Origin: Pseudobdellovibrio exovorus JSS
Lineage (GTDB): Bacteria > Bdellovibrionota > Bdellovibrionia > Bdellovibrionales > Bdellovibrionaceae
Direction of reading: 5' to 3'
Assembly (NCBI RefSeq): GCF_000348725.1
Contig: NC_020813.1
Span: 1,464,248 to 1,528,247, forward strand
DNA: 64,000 nucleotides
The notes below the pieces were generated by a model, which made no database searches, was not told the origin of the DNA, and saw only the letters and a list, made by a program, of their open reading frames with translations. Positions within the stretch are counted from its first letter, which is position 1. Each line of letters begins with the position of its first letter. The position numbers and the translations under genes were made by a program. Shown here one piece after another: positions 8,944-16,895 of this stretch.

Positions 8944-11001
8944 CTATTTAAGCGCGATCAATTGAGCGATCAATAAGCTCACAACTGACATAACTTTGAT
9001 TAGGATCGCAATACCCGGTCCTGAAGTATCTTTGAATGGGTCACCAACAGTGTCACCGATAACTGCCGCTTTGTGAGCGTCAGAACCTTTTTTGTGACCT
9101 GGCAATCCACCTTTTTCGATGAATTTCTTAGCGTTATCCCATGCTCCACCCGCGTTGGCCATGAACAAGCTCATTGTTGCTCCGACAGCTAAACCACCAG
9201 CTAACATACCAGCTAATGCTTGAGGACCCATCAAGAAACCTACAGCTACTGGAGCTACAACAGCTACCATACCTGGCAAGATCATTTCATATAATGCCGC
9301 TGTAGTTGCGATATCTACGATCTTCGCTGGTTGAGGCTCAGCCTTACCTTGCAATAGACCTGGGATCTCTTTGAATTGACGAGCGATCTCAACCACGATT
9401 TTACCAGCAGCTTTACCTACTGAAGTCATCGTTGTTGCACCGACTAGGAATGGCAAGATCGAACCAATCAAGATACCGATCAAAACTCCTGAAGATGTTA
9501 AATCCAATTGCATCGCTTCAAGACCAGCGCCTTGACGTACGTGATTCACTTCCATATTGAAAGCCGAGAATAATGCCACAACCGTCAAGATGGCAGAACC
9601 AATCGCAAAACCTTTACCGATAGCTGCTGTTGTATTTCCAACTGCATCTAATTCGTCTGTGATTTCACGAACTTTAGGATCCAAACCTGACATTTCAGAA
9701 ATACCACCAGCATTATCTGCGATAGGACCATAAGCATCAACTGTCATCACAACAGCTGTACCTGCCAACATACCCACAGCAGAAAGGGCAATACCGTATA
9801 AACCTAAGAAGTGATCAGCAATGTAAGCTGCGATCACCACGATGATGATAGGAAGAGCTACTGATTCCATACCCACAGCTAAACCACGGATAACACCAGT
9901 ACCAGCACCTGTTTGAGCGGCTTCAGCCACCAAACGGATTGGCTTCATAGCTGTGTAGTATTCAGTTACTAAACCAATAAGAGCTCCACCGAACGCACCT
10001 GCAGCTAAAGCCCAAGTTACGTTTTGAGTTACACCGATCATTGGCATCACGATGAAAGAAACAATCGTCAGAATTACCGGAGGTAACATCAATGACGAAC
10101 GTAATACTGTAGCTGGCTTAAAGTTTTTCAAAGCACGCGCCATGAAGATCACGATGATTGAAATGATCAAACCAAGAGTCGAAAGAACCAATGGAAGAGT
10201 TACACCCATCAAACGAGCTTGCTCAACTGTCGCATCCGCAGAAGCCATGATGTTTGGCAAAGTCGTGATTGTTAATGCAATCGCCATTGCCGAAACGATC
10301 GCAGCTACCATAGATTCATAGATGTCCGCGCCCATACCGGCAACGTCACCTACGTTATCACCTACGTTATCCGCGATAACGCCCGGATTACGAGGATCAT
10401 CTTCAGGGATGTTTTCGATAACTTTACCCGCGATATCCGCACCCACGTCAGCAGCTTTTGTGTAGATACCACCACCGATACGCGCGAATAATGCGATAGA
10501 AGAAGCACCAACTGCAAATGAGTGCAGGATAGTTCCTACGTGTTCAGACGTTTGGTAGAAGTAATAAACAAGGCCCAAACCAAGTAAACCCAAAGCGGCA
10601 ACAGAAAGACCCATAACCGCGCCGCCATCTAAAGCGACCAGCAAGGCATTACCTTTTGTCGATACCGCAGCAGCTTGAGTTGTACGTACGTTCGCAAAAG
10701 TTGCGGCTTTCATACCGACAAAACCTGCAAACAATGACAAGGCAGCACCGATGATGAACCACAACGCTGCTAAGCTACCCAAAGCATAGAACATCAAAGC
10801 GCCGACTACTAAACAGTAGACTGCCAACACTTTGTATTCACGTACTAAGAACGCCATCGCACCTTCACGGATATAACCCGCAATACGATTCATAGTTTCG
10901 TTTCCTGAAGGCTGTGCCTTCACTCGGAAGTAAAGAACTGCAGCGATGATTAACCCTACAACTCCGGCAATAATCGGCGATATCAAATAAATTGAATCCA
11001 T
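8944..11001 (-). CDS. hppA: Membrane-bound ion-pumping pyrophosphatase, K+-dependent type
   Basis: About 16 membrane helices in 685 residues. Active-site motifs include the [13 protein letters not shown] stretch, [16 protein letters not shown] and, near the C-terminus, [14 protein letters not shown]. The enzyme couples PPi hydrolysis to H+ or Na+ export. The motif GNTTAAIG has Ala and Gly at the two positions that are Lys and Thr in the K+-independent class, so it belongs to the K+-dependent class; whether it moves H+ or Na+ is not settled by this. A GGAG ribosome site lies just before the ATG. It is convergent with trmO and downstream of cysK, separated by a strong hairpin. Confidence 0.96.
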   Translation of the reverse strand: MDSIYLISPIIAGVVGLIIAAVLYFRVKAQPSGNETMNRIAGYIREGAMAFLVREYKVLAVYCLVVGALMFYALGSLAALWFIIGAALSLFAGFVGMKAATFANVRTTQAAAVSTKGNALLVALDGGAVMGLSVAALGLLGLGLVYYFYQTSEHVGTILHSFAVGASSIALFARIGGGIYTKAADVGADIAGKVIENIPEDDPRNPGVIADNVGDNVGDVAGMGADIYESMVAAIVSAMAIALTITTLPNIMASADATVEQARLMGVTLPLVLSTLGLIISIIVIFMARALKNFKPATVLRSSLMLPPVILTIVSFIVMPMIGVTQNVTWALAAGAFGGALIGLVTEYYTAMKPIRLVAEAAQTGAGTGVIRGLAVGMESVALPIIIVVIAAYIADHFLGLYGIALSAVGMLAGTAVVMTVDAYGPIADNAGGISEMSGLDPKVREITDELDAVGNTTAAIGKGFAIGSAILTVVALFSAFNMEVNHVRQGAGLEAMQLDLTSSGVLIGILIGSILPFLVGATTMTSVGKAAGKIVVEIARQFKEIPGLLQGKAEPQPAKIVDIATTAALYEMILPGMVAVVAPVAVGFLMGPQALAGMLAGGLAVGATMSLFMANAGGAWDNAKKFIEKGGLPGHKKGSDAHKAAVIGDTVGDPFKDTSGPGIAILIKVMSVVSLLIAQLIALK

Positions 11002-11191
11002 AATCCAGATAACTCCTTGTTTTGATAAGCTAAAGCTAGAGTTATCAGGTACTTAAGTCAAAGAAATTGCAGAGATCTCAATGGGATGATGAAGGCTTAG
11101 GCAGACTAGTTAATTTGATCAGCAGAAGTTCGACATCAGCGCGATGGTTGAGCCTGATAGTTGATGAATGTTGATGTGCCTTGTGCCTAAA

Positions 11192-11224
11192 GTTAGGTGT
11201 CGGCATGATGTACCAACACCTAAC
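11192..11224 (-). promoter_or_regulatory. Strong 13-bp hairpin in the cysK-hppA interval
   Basis: GTTAGGTGTTGGT pairs with GCCGACACCTAAC around a 7-nt loop, with two G-U pairs on the minus strand. Only three T follow, so it is not a typical intrinsic terminator. It could stabilise the cysK mRNA 3' end or act in hppA leader control. The rest of 11002-11250 holds no gene that I can support. Confidence 0.5.
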
Positions 11225-11250
11225 ATTGGGCGGAAGACACCCAAAAAGAT

Positions 11251-12258
11251 CTACAATCCCGGATACACTTCGTCGATCTTTTTTAGCCATTCTTCCGGCA
11301 CTGTTTGCACAGCTAAAGCCGCCGCTTTTTCGCGCTCTGGTTGAGCCAACAAAGTGGACAAATAGCGTTCGGAATAGCTGGGAACAATCACGACGATTTT
11401 CTTACCTTTGTTTTCGGGCAATTTTGCCAAACGCAAACCCACAGTAATCGACGCGCCGGATGAAATTCCCACGGGAATCCCTTCGCGCTTGATCACCTCA
11501 CGGGCCATCGCTAAGGCTTCGTCACTGCTCACTTGCTCGATTTGATCGACCACTTTTTTATCGTAAACACGTGGGACAAAACCCGCGCCGATACCTTGAA
11601 TTTTATGAGGCCCACCTTTACCACCAGATAATACCGGAGACTCCGTCGGCTCTACCGCCACCATCTGTACAGAAGCTTTGCGTGACTTCAGCACTTGGCC
11701 CACGCCACTGATCGTTCCCGCTGTTCCGACCCCAGAAACTACGATGTCCACTTGTCCATCGGTGTCTTTCCAGATCTCTTCAGCTGTGGTTTTGCTATGA
11801 ACTTCTGGATTTGCTTTATTTGTAAATTGTGATGGAAAAAAGGCGTTGGAGTTTTCACTGACCATTTGCATCGCTTTTGCGATAGCTCCACGCATTCCAT
11901 TTGCTCCCGGAGTTAAGACAAGCTCGGCTCCCAGTAAAAGCAATAGCGTGCGGCGCTCTTGAGACATGGTTTCTGGCATCACTAAGGTTAGCTTGTAACC
12001 TTTGGCAGCAGCGACAAAGGCCAAAGCGATTCCGGTATTGCCAGAAGTGGGCTCGATGATTTCCATTCCTTGTTTTAAGGCCCCAGATTTTTCAGCATCC
12101 TCAATCATATTCAAACCAATACGATCTTTGACCGATCCCAATGGATTGAAGAATTCTAATTTCAAATAAATATCGGCAACTGAATCCGCATTGAGCCTTT
12201 GCATTTTAACTAATGGTGTACGGCCGATTGTTTTGGTGATGTCAGAGTAGACTTGCAT
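11251..12258 (-). CDS. cysK: Cysteine synthase (O-acetylserine sulfhydrylase)
   Basis: PLP enzyme that makes cysteine from O-acetylserine and sulfide. The PLP lysine lies in [11 protein letters not shown] (about 38-48), the substrate loop in [11 protein letters not shown], and the phosphate-binding loop in [22 protein letters not shown] closes the site. At 335 residues it is slightly longer than usual, with an extra C-terminal helix ([15 protein letters not shown]). A GAGG element precedes the ATG, and the short palindrome GTTTCA-G-TGAAAC (12331-12343) lies about 75 bp upstream. It is encoded alone between hipA and hppA. Confidence 0.95.
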   Translation of the reverse strand: MQVYSDITKTIGRTPLVKMQRLNADSVADIYLKLEFFNPLGSVKDRIGLNMIEDAEKSGALKQGMEIIEPTSGNTGIALAFVAAAKGYKLTLVMPETMSQERRTLLLLLGAELVLTPGANGMRGAIAKAMQMVSENSNAFFPSQFTNKANPEVHSKTTAEEIWKDTDGQVDIVVSGVGTAGTISGVGQVLKSRKASVQMVAVEPTESPVLSGGKGGPHKIQGIGAGFVPRVYDKKVVDQIEQVSSDEALAMAREVIKREGIPVGISSGASITVGLRLAKLPENKGKKIVVIVPSYSERYLSTLLAQPEREKAAALAVQTVPEEWLKKIDEVYPGL

Positions 12259-12393
12259 GGGGGACCTCGCATAAAAAATTAACCTAAACTCAGTTTATTT
12301 TAACTCTTGTCGTCTATGGTGGGCAGTCTAGTTTCAGTGAAACATAGAGGAAACTGCTCCTTGAAATTGCGGCGTCGCATCTGGCTTCATATA

Positions 12394-13650
12394 TTATGTG
12401 GAAAAAGCTCTTTCGACACGCTGACTTAAAGACTTCACCTCAGTAGCCACTGTCCGGATAAACGAGTAGGCCGAAGTTCCCTGAAATAGCTTGGCTTGCT
12501 CGTCAGCCTGCGCCAGAAGAGTATCCACGATAGGCAATGCGATCTCGCGTCGTAATTTGTCGTAACTGTAGTTGACGTCGTTTGCCAACTGCCTCCAATG
12601 ATTTTCAGATAAGTTCGCTCCGTCAAATAGGCCTCCGATACTCATGGCCTGATTTTTAGTTAAGTTGCTGTAGATCCGAGTACAAAGCAAATCGTAAAAC
12701 GGACTTAATCGCCAACGGCGATCCGCCGACATTAAAAAAGAGATATTTTTACCGTGGTGATCACAATTGCCAACACAGACATTGAACACTAACCATTTCA
12801 GCAACTGCTCTAGGTCCTCTAGCGGGGAAACACTGATATCTTCAACAAAATTAAACGCCTGAACAAATGTGGGACCACCCTCTTCTTCGTATTTTTGCTG
12901 ATAGGAAATCCCCATGGCTTGGCAAAGATCCTCTTGATGCAATCTTTGCGGCAGTCCTTTTACTTTGCCCTCTGTCCGGTCATAGCGCTCCACCAGCAAT
13001 CCCGTAAACGTGCCATGCCGTACCAGCTGCACAGGCATCATCTTGAAGTCGCAATCTAGTGCCAACTGAGAAATATAGTATTCATTTTCAGTCAGATAGG
13101 CGTAGTCTTTACTGGGAAATTTCAGAATATGCGAGCTCGGGGCTCCACCACTGGGAAGGAAATACTTCCCACCCTGCACCGATAGCGCCACTTTGTCTTG
13201 GGCTCCAGCCAAACTAAGCCTGATATCTTTTCCTTCAAATCCCAGATAAAAAATCGGCTGCTCAGCATAGATGCGAGATATTTTCGCCAAACTGATCGGG
13301 ATATATTTTTCCGACTCTGTTTGGGTCGATTCGCCCGCAGAGCCTATAGTAAAAGCACCGGCACAATCTTCGCCCAATGCCTGCAAAAGCGAAAAGTCAT
13401 TCTCTTCGCTGACACCTAAGCGCTTCGCGATCAGCTTACGCAGCTTTCCTTCCGGCAAAAGATTCCCGAAATAAACCGCAGCACCCTCAACATAAGTCAC
13501 GGAATCCAACGGAAGACTGTGGGATAAAGCGAAAGAGCGGGGATCCGTTAGCCATTCCTTTGTGTATTCAAAACAAAGTTGGCCTTCAAAATCCAGATAT
13601 AGCTTTCCTATTGGCCGTGAATCATAAAAAACAGCTAAGGATGGCACCAT
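12394..13650 (-). CDS. hipA: HipA-family serine/threonine kinase toxin
   Basis: Toxin kinase of a type II module; the E. coli relative phosphorylates glutamyl-tRNA synthetase and induces persistence. Visible features are the N-terminal subdomain (FGNLLPEGKLR near 61-71), SLAGAQDK (146-153), an autophosphorylation-type loop PSSHILKFP with Ser172 at the E. coli S150 position, the catalytic Asp297 in GNCDHHGKN, and the metal Asp320 in PFYD. All key residues are present, so the kinase should be active. Length 418 is near normal. It starts two bases after the hipB stop, so the pair is one operon. The target protein here is unknown. Confidence 0.95.
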   Translation of the reverse strand: MVPSLAVFYDSRPIGKLYLDFEGQLCFEYTKEWLTDPRSFALSHSLPLDSVTYVEGAAVYFGNLLPEGKLRKLIAKRLGVSEENDFSLLQALGEDCAGAFTIGSAGESTQTESEKYIPISLAKISRIYAEQPIFYLGFEGKDIRLSLAGAQDKVALSVQGGKYFLPSGGAPSSHILKFPSKDYAYLTENEYYISQLALDCDFKMMPVQLVRHGTFTGLLVERYDRTEGKVKGLPQRLHQEDLCQAMGISYQQKYEEEGGPTFVQAFNFVEDISVSPLEDLEQLLKWLVFNVCVGNCDHHGKNISFLMSADRRWRLSPFYDLLCTRIYSNLTKNQAMSIGGLFDGANLSENHWRQLANDVNYSYDKLRREIALPIVDTLLAQADEQAKLFQGTSAYSFIRTVATEVKSLSQRVERAFST

Positions 13651-13652
13651 GG

Positions 13653-13880
13653 TTAAACCTCCGACTCACGATCCCCGATTTGCAGCTCAAAGCCCATACG
13701 GTTCAGAACTCGCAATGTCAGCCCCAAGTCGTAAGTTTCTTTTTTTCCACCCTCGAGCTCAGAAATAAACCGTCTCCCTACCCCACACATTTCCGCCAGA
13801 TCTGTCTGAGACAGTTTTTTCTTTTTTCTTTTTTGCTGAATTAATCGGCCTATGTCTTTGGGTTTGTTTACTTTTGCCAT
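13653..13880 (-). CDS. hipB: HipB-family antitoxin and repressor
   Basis: Small XRE-type HTH protein (75 aa from the ATG at 13878-13880) with the helix pattern KLSQTDLAEMCGVGRRFISELE, given here only as its helix-turn-helix span, residues about 23-44. Antitoxins of this family bind HipA and repress their own operon. The ORF extends two codons upstream to a TTG, but the ATG is preferred. Only seven bases separate the ATG from the first operator and no Shine-Dalgarno is present; a -10-like hexamer ends just upstream, so the message may be leaderless. Three palindromic operators lie upstream. Confidence 0.93.
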   Translation of the reverse strand: MAKVNKPKDIGRLIQQKRKKKKLSQTDLAEMCGVGRRFISELEGGKKETYDLGLTLRVLNRMGFELQIGDRESEV

Positions 13881-13886
13881 ATACAA

Positions 13887-13915
13887 ATGATCCCGTACGG
13901 GATCAAAATAGTCAA
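13887..13915 (-). promoter_or_regulatory. hipBA promoter overlapping operator 1
   Basis: On the minus strand TTGACT (13915-13910) and GATCAT (13892-13887) are separated by exactly 17 bp. Operator 1 fills most of the spacer and part of the -10 hexamer, so a bound repressor would block polymerase. The predicted start of transcription, about seven bases on, falls at the A of the hipB ATG. Confidence 0.55.
13888..13905. promoter_or_regulatory. hipBA operator 1 (18-bp perfect palindrome)
   Basis: TGATCCCGTACGGGATCA is a perfect 18-bp palindrome next to hipB. The half-site ATCC/GGAT spacing resembles the known E. coli HipB operator form TATCC-N8-GGATA. Confidence 0.9.
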
Positions 13916-13926
13916 TATTTAATAAA

Positions 13927-13944
13927 TGATCCCGTACGGGATCA
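13927..13944. promoter_or_regulatory. hipBA operator 2 (identical palindrome)
   Basis: This is an exact copy of operator 1, starting 39 bp farther from hipB. It shares the flanking AAAAT on the same side. Confidence 0.9.
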
Positions 13945-13965
13945 AAATGAGTAAAAGTAGTGTTC

Positions 13966-13983
13966 TGTTCCCGTACGGGAACA
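13966..13983. promoter_or_regulatory. hipBA operator 3 (symmetrically altered palindrome)
   Basis: TGTTCCCGTACGGGAACA begins again exactly 39 bp from the previous copy. It differs from operators 1 and 2 by one change in each half, A to T and the matching T to A, so perfect symmetry is kept. The AAAATAG flank is conserved. Confidence 0.88.
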
Positions 13984-14020
13984 AAATAGCTCTGGGTGAA
14001 TCTGCCGAGCCAGCATTTGA

Positions 14021-15151
14021 TTAAAGAGGCCTGTCTATTATTGAAGAAACGGCCTTTATAACTTCACTCACATTTACATTATTAATATCATCCGGAGCTG
14101 ATTCTTTAGACGCCGCGGTAACAACCACAGCTTGTGTTCCAAATGGTCCCCAGATGACAGCGTTACTTTCAGCTGGATTCCGCTCTTCACGATAAACAGC
14201 GACCACTTTCTTTTTTAGAGCCGAGGCTACATGCACCCATGCGGTGTCGGGAGTAATTAAGATGTCCGCCTTATTCAAAATCGCCATATTTTCCTGAAGA
14301 GTCGAAAATTCGGGATTATGAATCCATCGGCTGTCTGGCGCCTCAGATATCCACTCATTTAGAATTCTATGGTCCCCTATATTGGCCACACTTAGCACGC
14401 AAGCCTCGGGCCACCGCTGCAACAGTTCACTGACAATTTTCTTTGTCGTTTGTAAATTAAAATTTCGCAGTCGAGCCCCAGCAAAACTGTTAAGAACAAT
14501 GATCTGCCGATATTTTTTGCGCAGATCTTGTAAATAAGCCTCGGCTTTTCGCGCCGACTCTAATTCAATATTCACCTGATAACTCAAATCTGCCTTGGAC
14601 AGCTTCATCGCCGTTAGCACTTTTTGATAACGATCTGTGATGTGCTCGGCATGAAAATCAATAGAAAGACAGTCGGAAAAGATCCCTTTCATTTTAAGAT
14701 TTTCAAAAGAAATTTTTCGGAAAGCCTTCAGGAAACTATTCAAAAAAATCACCTGTGGGGTTAAGATATGTGACGTATTGACAATGTAGGCGTAACTATT
14801 ACGTTTCAATTGCGCAAATAACGCCAACGTCGACCCTATCCCTTTTTGACCAATCAGAACTTGATCGATAAAACTCAGGGACTGATAAATCTCAGCGGCT
14901 CCTTTGTTGGTGGCGACTATAAGTTGATAATCAGGATATGAGTTTTTAATAGCTCTTAAAAACCCTGTGGCCGTTACACTGTCCCCTACCTTGCCATCTA
15001 AGCGCAAAACTAAAATCTTTTTGTCAGCTTTATCTTCAGTTAGAAACCTTGAAAAGGGACCAAATACAAACCTCGCCATTTGTAGTTTCCACGCACGCAT
15101 TTTGTCGATTCTTTTGTGGTTCCAATGGCGGATGCGTTGGTTTAAGGTCAT
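14021..15151 (-). CDS. Family 9 glycosyltransferase (heptosyltransferase-like)
   Basis: GT-B enzyme of the LPS heptosyltransferase family. The N-terminal domain begins with KILVLRLDGKVGDSVTATGFL, described here as the family entry motif near residues 45-65, and the C-terminal nucleotide-binding region contains ILITPDTAWVHVASAL, typical of WaaC/WaaF/WaaQ. Length 376 is normal. The sugar donor is not certain; ADP-heptose is the family norm. It stands alone upstream of hipBA and begins the glycan gene region, so a role in core or O-chain assembly is likely. Confidence 0.85.
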   Translation of the reverse strand: MTLNQRIRHWNHKRIDKMRAWKLQMARFVFGPFSRFLTEDKADKKILVLRLDGKVGDSVTATGFLRAIKNSYPDYQLIVATNKGAAEIYQSLSFIDQVLIGQKGIGSTLALFAQLKRNSYAYIVNTSHILTPQVIFLNSFLKAFRKISFENLKMKGIFSDCLSIDFHAEHITDRYQKVLTAMKLSKADLSYQVNIELESARKAEAYLQDLRKKYRQIIVLNSFAGARLRNFNLQTTKKIVSELLQRWPEACVLSVANIGDHRILNEWISEAPDSRWIHNPEFSTLQENMAILNKADILITPDTAWVHVASALKKKVVAVYREERNPAESNAVIWGPFGTQAVVVTAASKESAPDDINNVNVSEVIKAVSSIIDRPL

Positions 15152-15259
15152 AAGGGTATTATCTAAAGCCCGACATGTTAAGGCAACCTGTTTTCAATGA
15201 TAATGAGGACAACTTAACTTACCTCTAAGGGTTCAGAGTACGGACGGATCTTGAGTTCG

Positions 15260-15592
15260 TCAGGCTGCGCTCTTATCAAAGGCTGTCATAATCTTGCAGA
15301 GTGTATCTAGGGATGGATTACCTTGCTTACCCGTGGCTTCATACACTACAGTACGGCTTAGTCCTGTCCGACGACAGACCTCTAGAATATTATGAGTTCT
15401 TACGTACCCGGCCAGTATTTCAATAAAAGCTTCTCGGTCACCATCGAATAAGGACTCTGCGAGAGCTAATTTGATTTCTTTATGGTTTTTAAAAATGTGA
15501 CTTGGGTCATGCGGTATCAGTTGCAACCCGTTACTGAGCATGAATTTTCTCGGCGATCTTTTGTGCTTTTTTGATATCTTTATCTTGCCCAT
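15260..15592 (-). CDS. Antitoxin of a RelE/HigB-like module (COG3636-type HTH)
   Basis: The 110-residue protein has the addiction-module antidote layout: a middle segment IKLALAESLFDGDREAFIEIL, then an HTH (EVCRRTGLSRTVVYEATGKQGNPSLDTLCKIM, spanning about residues 72-104). It should bind its toxin and repress the operon. Its ribosome site AGGAGG is perfect and is made by the last codons of the truncated toxin gene just upstream (15601-15606). The reading frame is intact although the toxin is not. Confidence 0.82.
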   Translation of the reverse strand: MGKIKISKKHKRSPRKFMLSNGLQLIPHDPSHIFKNHKEIKLALAESLFDGDREAFIEILAGYVRTHNILEVCRRTGLSRTVVYEATGKQGNPSLDTLCKIMTAFDKSAA

Positions 15593-15597
15593 TTTTA

Positions 15598-15780
15598 TTA
15601 CCTCCTAGAATCAAGAACACTGCCATGCTCTGCAATATTCAGCAAGCGACCGTCAATTTGCGCTCTGACTTTTGGACTCTGCTTCTTATACCAAACTGTA
15701 TACTCTTCTGTTGCAAGAAATACAGTTAGTCTTGATTGTACGCTATTCCGTACAAAATAGCAAGCCCATTTGTTATCCAT
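15598..15780 (-). pseudogene. Truncated RelE/HigB-like toxin (C-terminal half missing)
   Basis: Sixty codons resemble the N-terminal half of the HigB-like/Gp49 addiction toxins (a TEEYTVWYKKQ segment, then VRAQIDGRLLNIAEHGSVLDSR). Full-length relatives are about 95-110 residues and continue with a glycine-rich strand and the catalytic arginine/tyrosine region, which is absent. The frame ends TCT-AGG-AGG-TAA, directly against the antitoxin start. A GAAGG ribosome site lies six bases before the ATG and can pair with CCTTC just upstream. I infer an internal deletion that left the antitoxin and its signals. The piece probably has no nuclease activity. Confidence 0.7.
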
Positions 15781-15834
15781 AAAACACCTTCAGCAAGAAG
15801 GCTGTACAAAGGAATTACCAATGTCTGAAGCTAC

Positions 15835-15846
15835 CTATTCGAATAG
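15835..15846. promoter_or_regulatory. Palindrome upstream of the decayed toxin-antitoxin module
   Basis: CTATTCGAATAG is a perfect 12-bp palindrome 55 bp upstream of the toxin ATG, a suitable place for an antitoxin operator. The role is inferred from position. Confidence 0.4.
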
Positions 15847-15915
15847 AGTAAATTTTCCGAAATGGGATTTCAAAATACGGACAAAGTGCATTTGCGGGAA
15901 GACTTCAAATAACTT

Positions 15916-16884
15916 CTATTCGTGTTGGCGTTTCATCCACTGATACGTCGAAACGCAGATTTCTTTTAATGGGTCTTCAAAGCGGGATTTCCAGTTCAGA
16001 TGTTGTTTTAATAATTGTGTGTCCCCGACTAGGTAAGCCGGATCTCCTTGACGACGTGGTGCAGTTTTCTTTTGAATTTTTACATTGTTGTACTTTTCAA
16101 AATTTTCTACGATTTGATGGATTGAAAATCCCTCTTCATAACCACAATTAAGAATTAAAGATGTAAAATTTTTTTTGAAGTATTTTAAACAGGCTATGTG
16201 AATATCTGCAATATCTTCAACGTGAATGTAGTCACGTACACAGGTACCATCATTTGTTGGATAATCGTGTCCATTAATATTGAATGGTCTATCCTCAATA
16301 GCCGCTTTTGCCAAATGAAAAAATAACCGTTGCGAGCCCTGCCCACGTGGTCCATTGGTTAAGTCCTGCCTCGCACCAGCCACATTGAAGTAACGTAAAA
16401 TTATATAGTTGATTTTTGAATGACAAATCAGCTCCTCACAGGCCAGCTTTGTACGACCATAAGGATTTATGGCTCTCTGTTTATCAGTTTCCTTCAGTTT
16501 ACCCCTTCCATTCACATCACCATAGATTGTAGAGGAAGACGAAAAAATTAGATTGGAAACTTTAAACTCCTTACAGCAACTCAAAATATTTTTCGTGCCG
16601 ATGATGTTATTTTCTTCGTAGTCTTTTTCGCGAGAGAAGGATTCTTCAACTATCGCTAGACCAGCCAAGTGAATCACATAAGAAAACTTATGTTTCGCAA
16701 AAATTTCCCGTAAAGAATTTTTATCACGGATATCTGTTAGATAAAATGGAATACTGGGGTGTAAAGCTTCACGATGTCCATTAGATAAATTGTCGAGGGC
16801 TATGGCATTGTAACCTAGGTTTTGTAATTCGTTAGCTGTATGAGAGCCGATATAACCGGCGGCACCGGTAATAAGAATATCCAC
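15916..16884 (-). CDS. galE: UDP-glucose 4-epimerase
   Basis: Extended SDR enzyme of 322 residues. The NAD-binding motif GAAGYIGSH lies at residues 7-15, LDNLSNGH follows, and the catalytic motif is YxxxK in NPYGRTK. It interconverts UDP-Glc and UDP-Gal (or the N-acetyl forms), supplying glycan precursors. A GalE-type ending (SRFEDPLKEICVSTYQW) is present. It is 11 bases downstream of the PglF/CapD-like gene and probably cotranscribed with it. galU elsewhere in the window (39107) would supply its substrate. Confidence 0.93.
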   Translation of the reverse strand: MDILITGAAGYIGSHTANELQNLGYNAIALDNLSNGHREALHPSIPFYLTDIRDKNSLREIFAKHKFSYVIHLAGLAIVEESFSREKDYEENNIIGTKNILSCCKEFKVSNLIFSSSSTIYGDVNGRGKLKETDKQRAINPYGRTKLACEELICHSKINYIILRYFNVAGARQDLTNGPRGQGSQRLFFHLAKAAIEDRPFNINGHDYPTNDGTCVRDYIHVEDIADIHIACLKYFKKNFTSLILNCGYEEGFSIHQIVENFEKYNNVKIQKKTAPRRQGDPAYLVGDTQLLKQHLNWKSRFEDPLKEICVSTYQWMKRQHE

Positions 16885-16895
16885 AACAATAAGTA

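Noticed and set aside
11078-11290. Seventy-residue minus-strand frame in the cysK-hppA interval
   Set aside because: It overlaps cysK in another frame, carries the stable hairpin, and has no ribosome site or family features.
12331-12343. Operator GTTTCA-G-TGAAAC upstream of cysK
   Set aside because: Too short and single; not enough to call a regulatory site, mentioned only with cysK.
13888-13983. A short CRISPR-like array
   Set aside because: Only three units, each a perfect palindrome, adjacent to hipB, with a simple operator role and no cas genes.
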